DNA of 50,717 bases, from contig DVNH01000015.1 of the NCBI GenBank assembly GCA_018714565.1, positions 1 through 50,717 on the forward strand. Reading direction: 5' to 3'. This DNA is from Candidatus Merdicola faecigallinarum (lineage in GTDB: Bacteria; Bacillota; Clostridia; TANB77; CAG-508). Below are positions 50,124-50,717 of this stretch, in pieces. The notes below the pieces were generated by a model, which was given only the letters and a program-made list of their open reading frames with translations, had not been told where the DNA came from and searched no databases. The number at the start of each line of letters is the position of its first letter. Position 1 is the first letter of the stretch. A program made the position numbers and the translations under genes.

Positions 50124-50613
50124 TTTTGCCTGTAAGATTTACGGGATTTTAATAAAGAGAGTAAGTCCAGTTGTGCTATAGCTCTTGGTACTGTAAGTGA
50201 AAATGGATATATTCTTAGAAAATAAAGGCTTTTATCACTTTTCAAAACCTTTCATCACTTTTCATCGTTATTTGTTAATGCTGGACTTGTGCTGGACTAA
50301 ATAAAATCTATATAACATAGTAATACCAATAGATACAGGAACTTTAAAAATATATAATAAAAAACTAATGCTGGACTAACAATAAATATCAATAAATAGT
50401 GATAAAAAATAATGAAAGCAAATAAAAAGAACTTAAAGTATTGAAGATTAATAAAACTAATGAACTTAATTTAATTTTATAAAACGATAGAAAATTACAA
50501 GAGTTTATATTTGATATAAATGAATACAAATTACTTTTTATTTTTCAGTATAATTTTGAAAGTGTGTATGATATAATTAGTTTGTAAAATAGTAATTTGA
50601 AAGTGAGATAGTT

Positions 50614-50717
50614 ATGAAAAAAATATTTGAAAAGCACGAAACATTATTTTGTATATTGTTAATAGTATTCTATATAATAGTAAATTCATATTGCTTACAA
50701 AATTTTGGAATAGAAGA
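50614..50717 (+). CDS. 5' end of a membrane protein running off the window (possibly CPBP-family intramembrane protease)
   Basis: MKKIFEKHETLFCILLIVFYIIVNSYCLQNFGIE..., open to the window end. Confidence 0.45.
   Translation, partial: MKKIFEKHETLFCILLIVFYIIVNSYCLQNFGIE

Noticed and set aside
49945-50181. 78-aa ORF with CGCGGTGRRAGLRNQCQRRGGSSPFIRT
   Set aside because: Translation of the tRNA-Leu gene; a well-known type of spurious ORF.

Overview
A 50.7 kb window of a low-GC, spore-forming Firmicute (Clostridia-like) chromosome. Most of it is core housekeeping on the + strand. The main blocks are: gpr and a YtxC-like gene; a glycogen/sugar block (GH57 branching enzyme, DUF4912 protein, glgP, pgi); cmk-plsC-rpsA-typA; an ABC-2 exporter; pepF; addA; rimP-nusA-rnpM-ylxQ-infB-rbfA-nrnA-truB-birA; and a fatty-acid regulon (fabH-fabD-fabG-fabF-accB-fabZ-accC, then a flavoprotein, accD-accA-fabI). 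A tRNA-Leu(UAG) follows near the right end. Most notable observations: (1) a four-copy repeat, exactly 112 bp and ungapped in every copy, whose small hairpins show paired compensatory substitutions and whose bottom strand carries GCGAAGC mini-hairpin cores; two inverted copies flank an HTH + 53-aa gene pair. (2) A single-base frameshift inside the Walker A motif of addA. (3) A 31-bp identical palindromic operator upstream of both halves of the fab/acc regulon, which is split by a two-gene accessory insert. (4) A 19-bp hairpin that buries the gpr Shine-Dalgarno. (5) A divergent RelA/SpoT-like protein. All calls come from reading the sequence; no database search was run.
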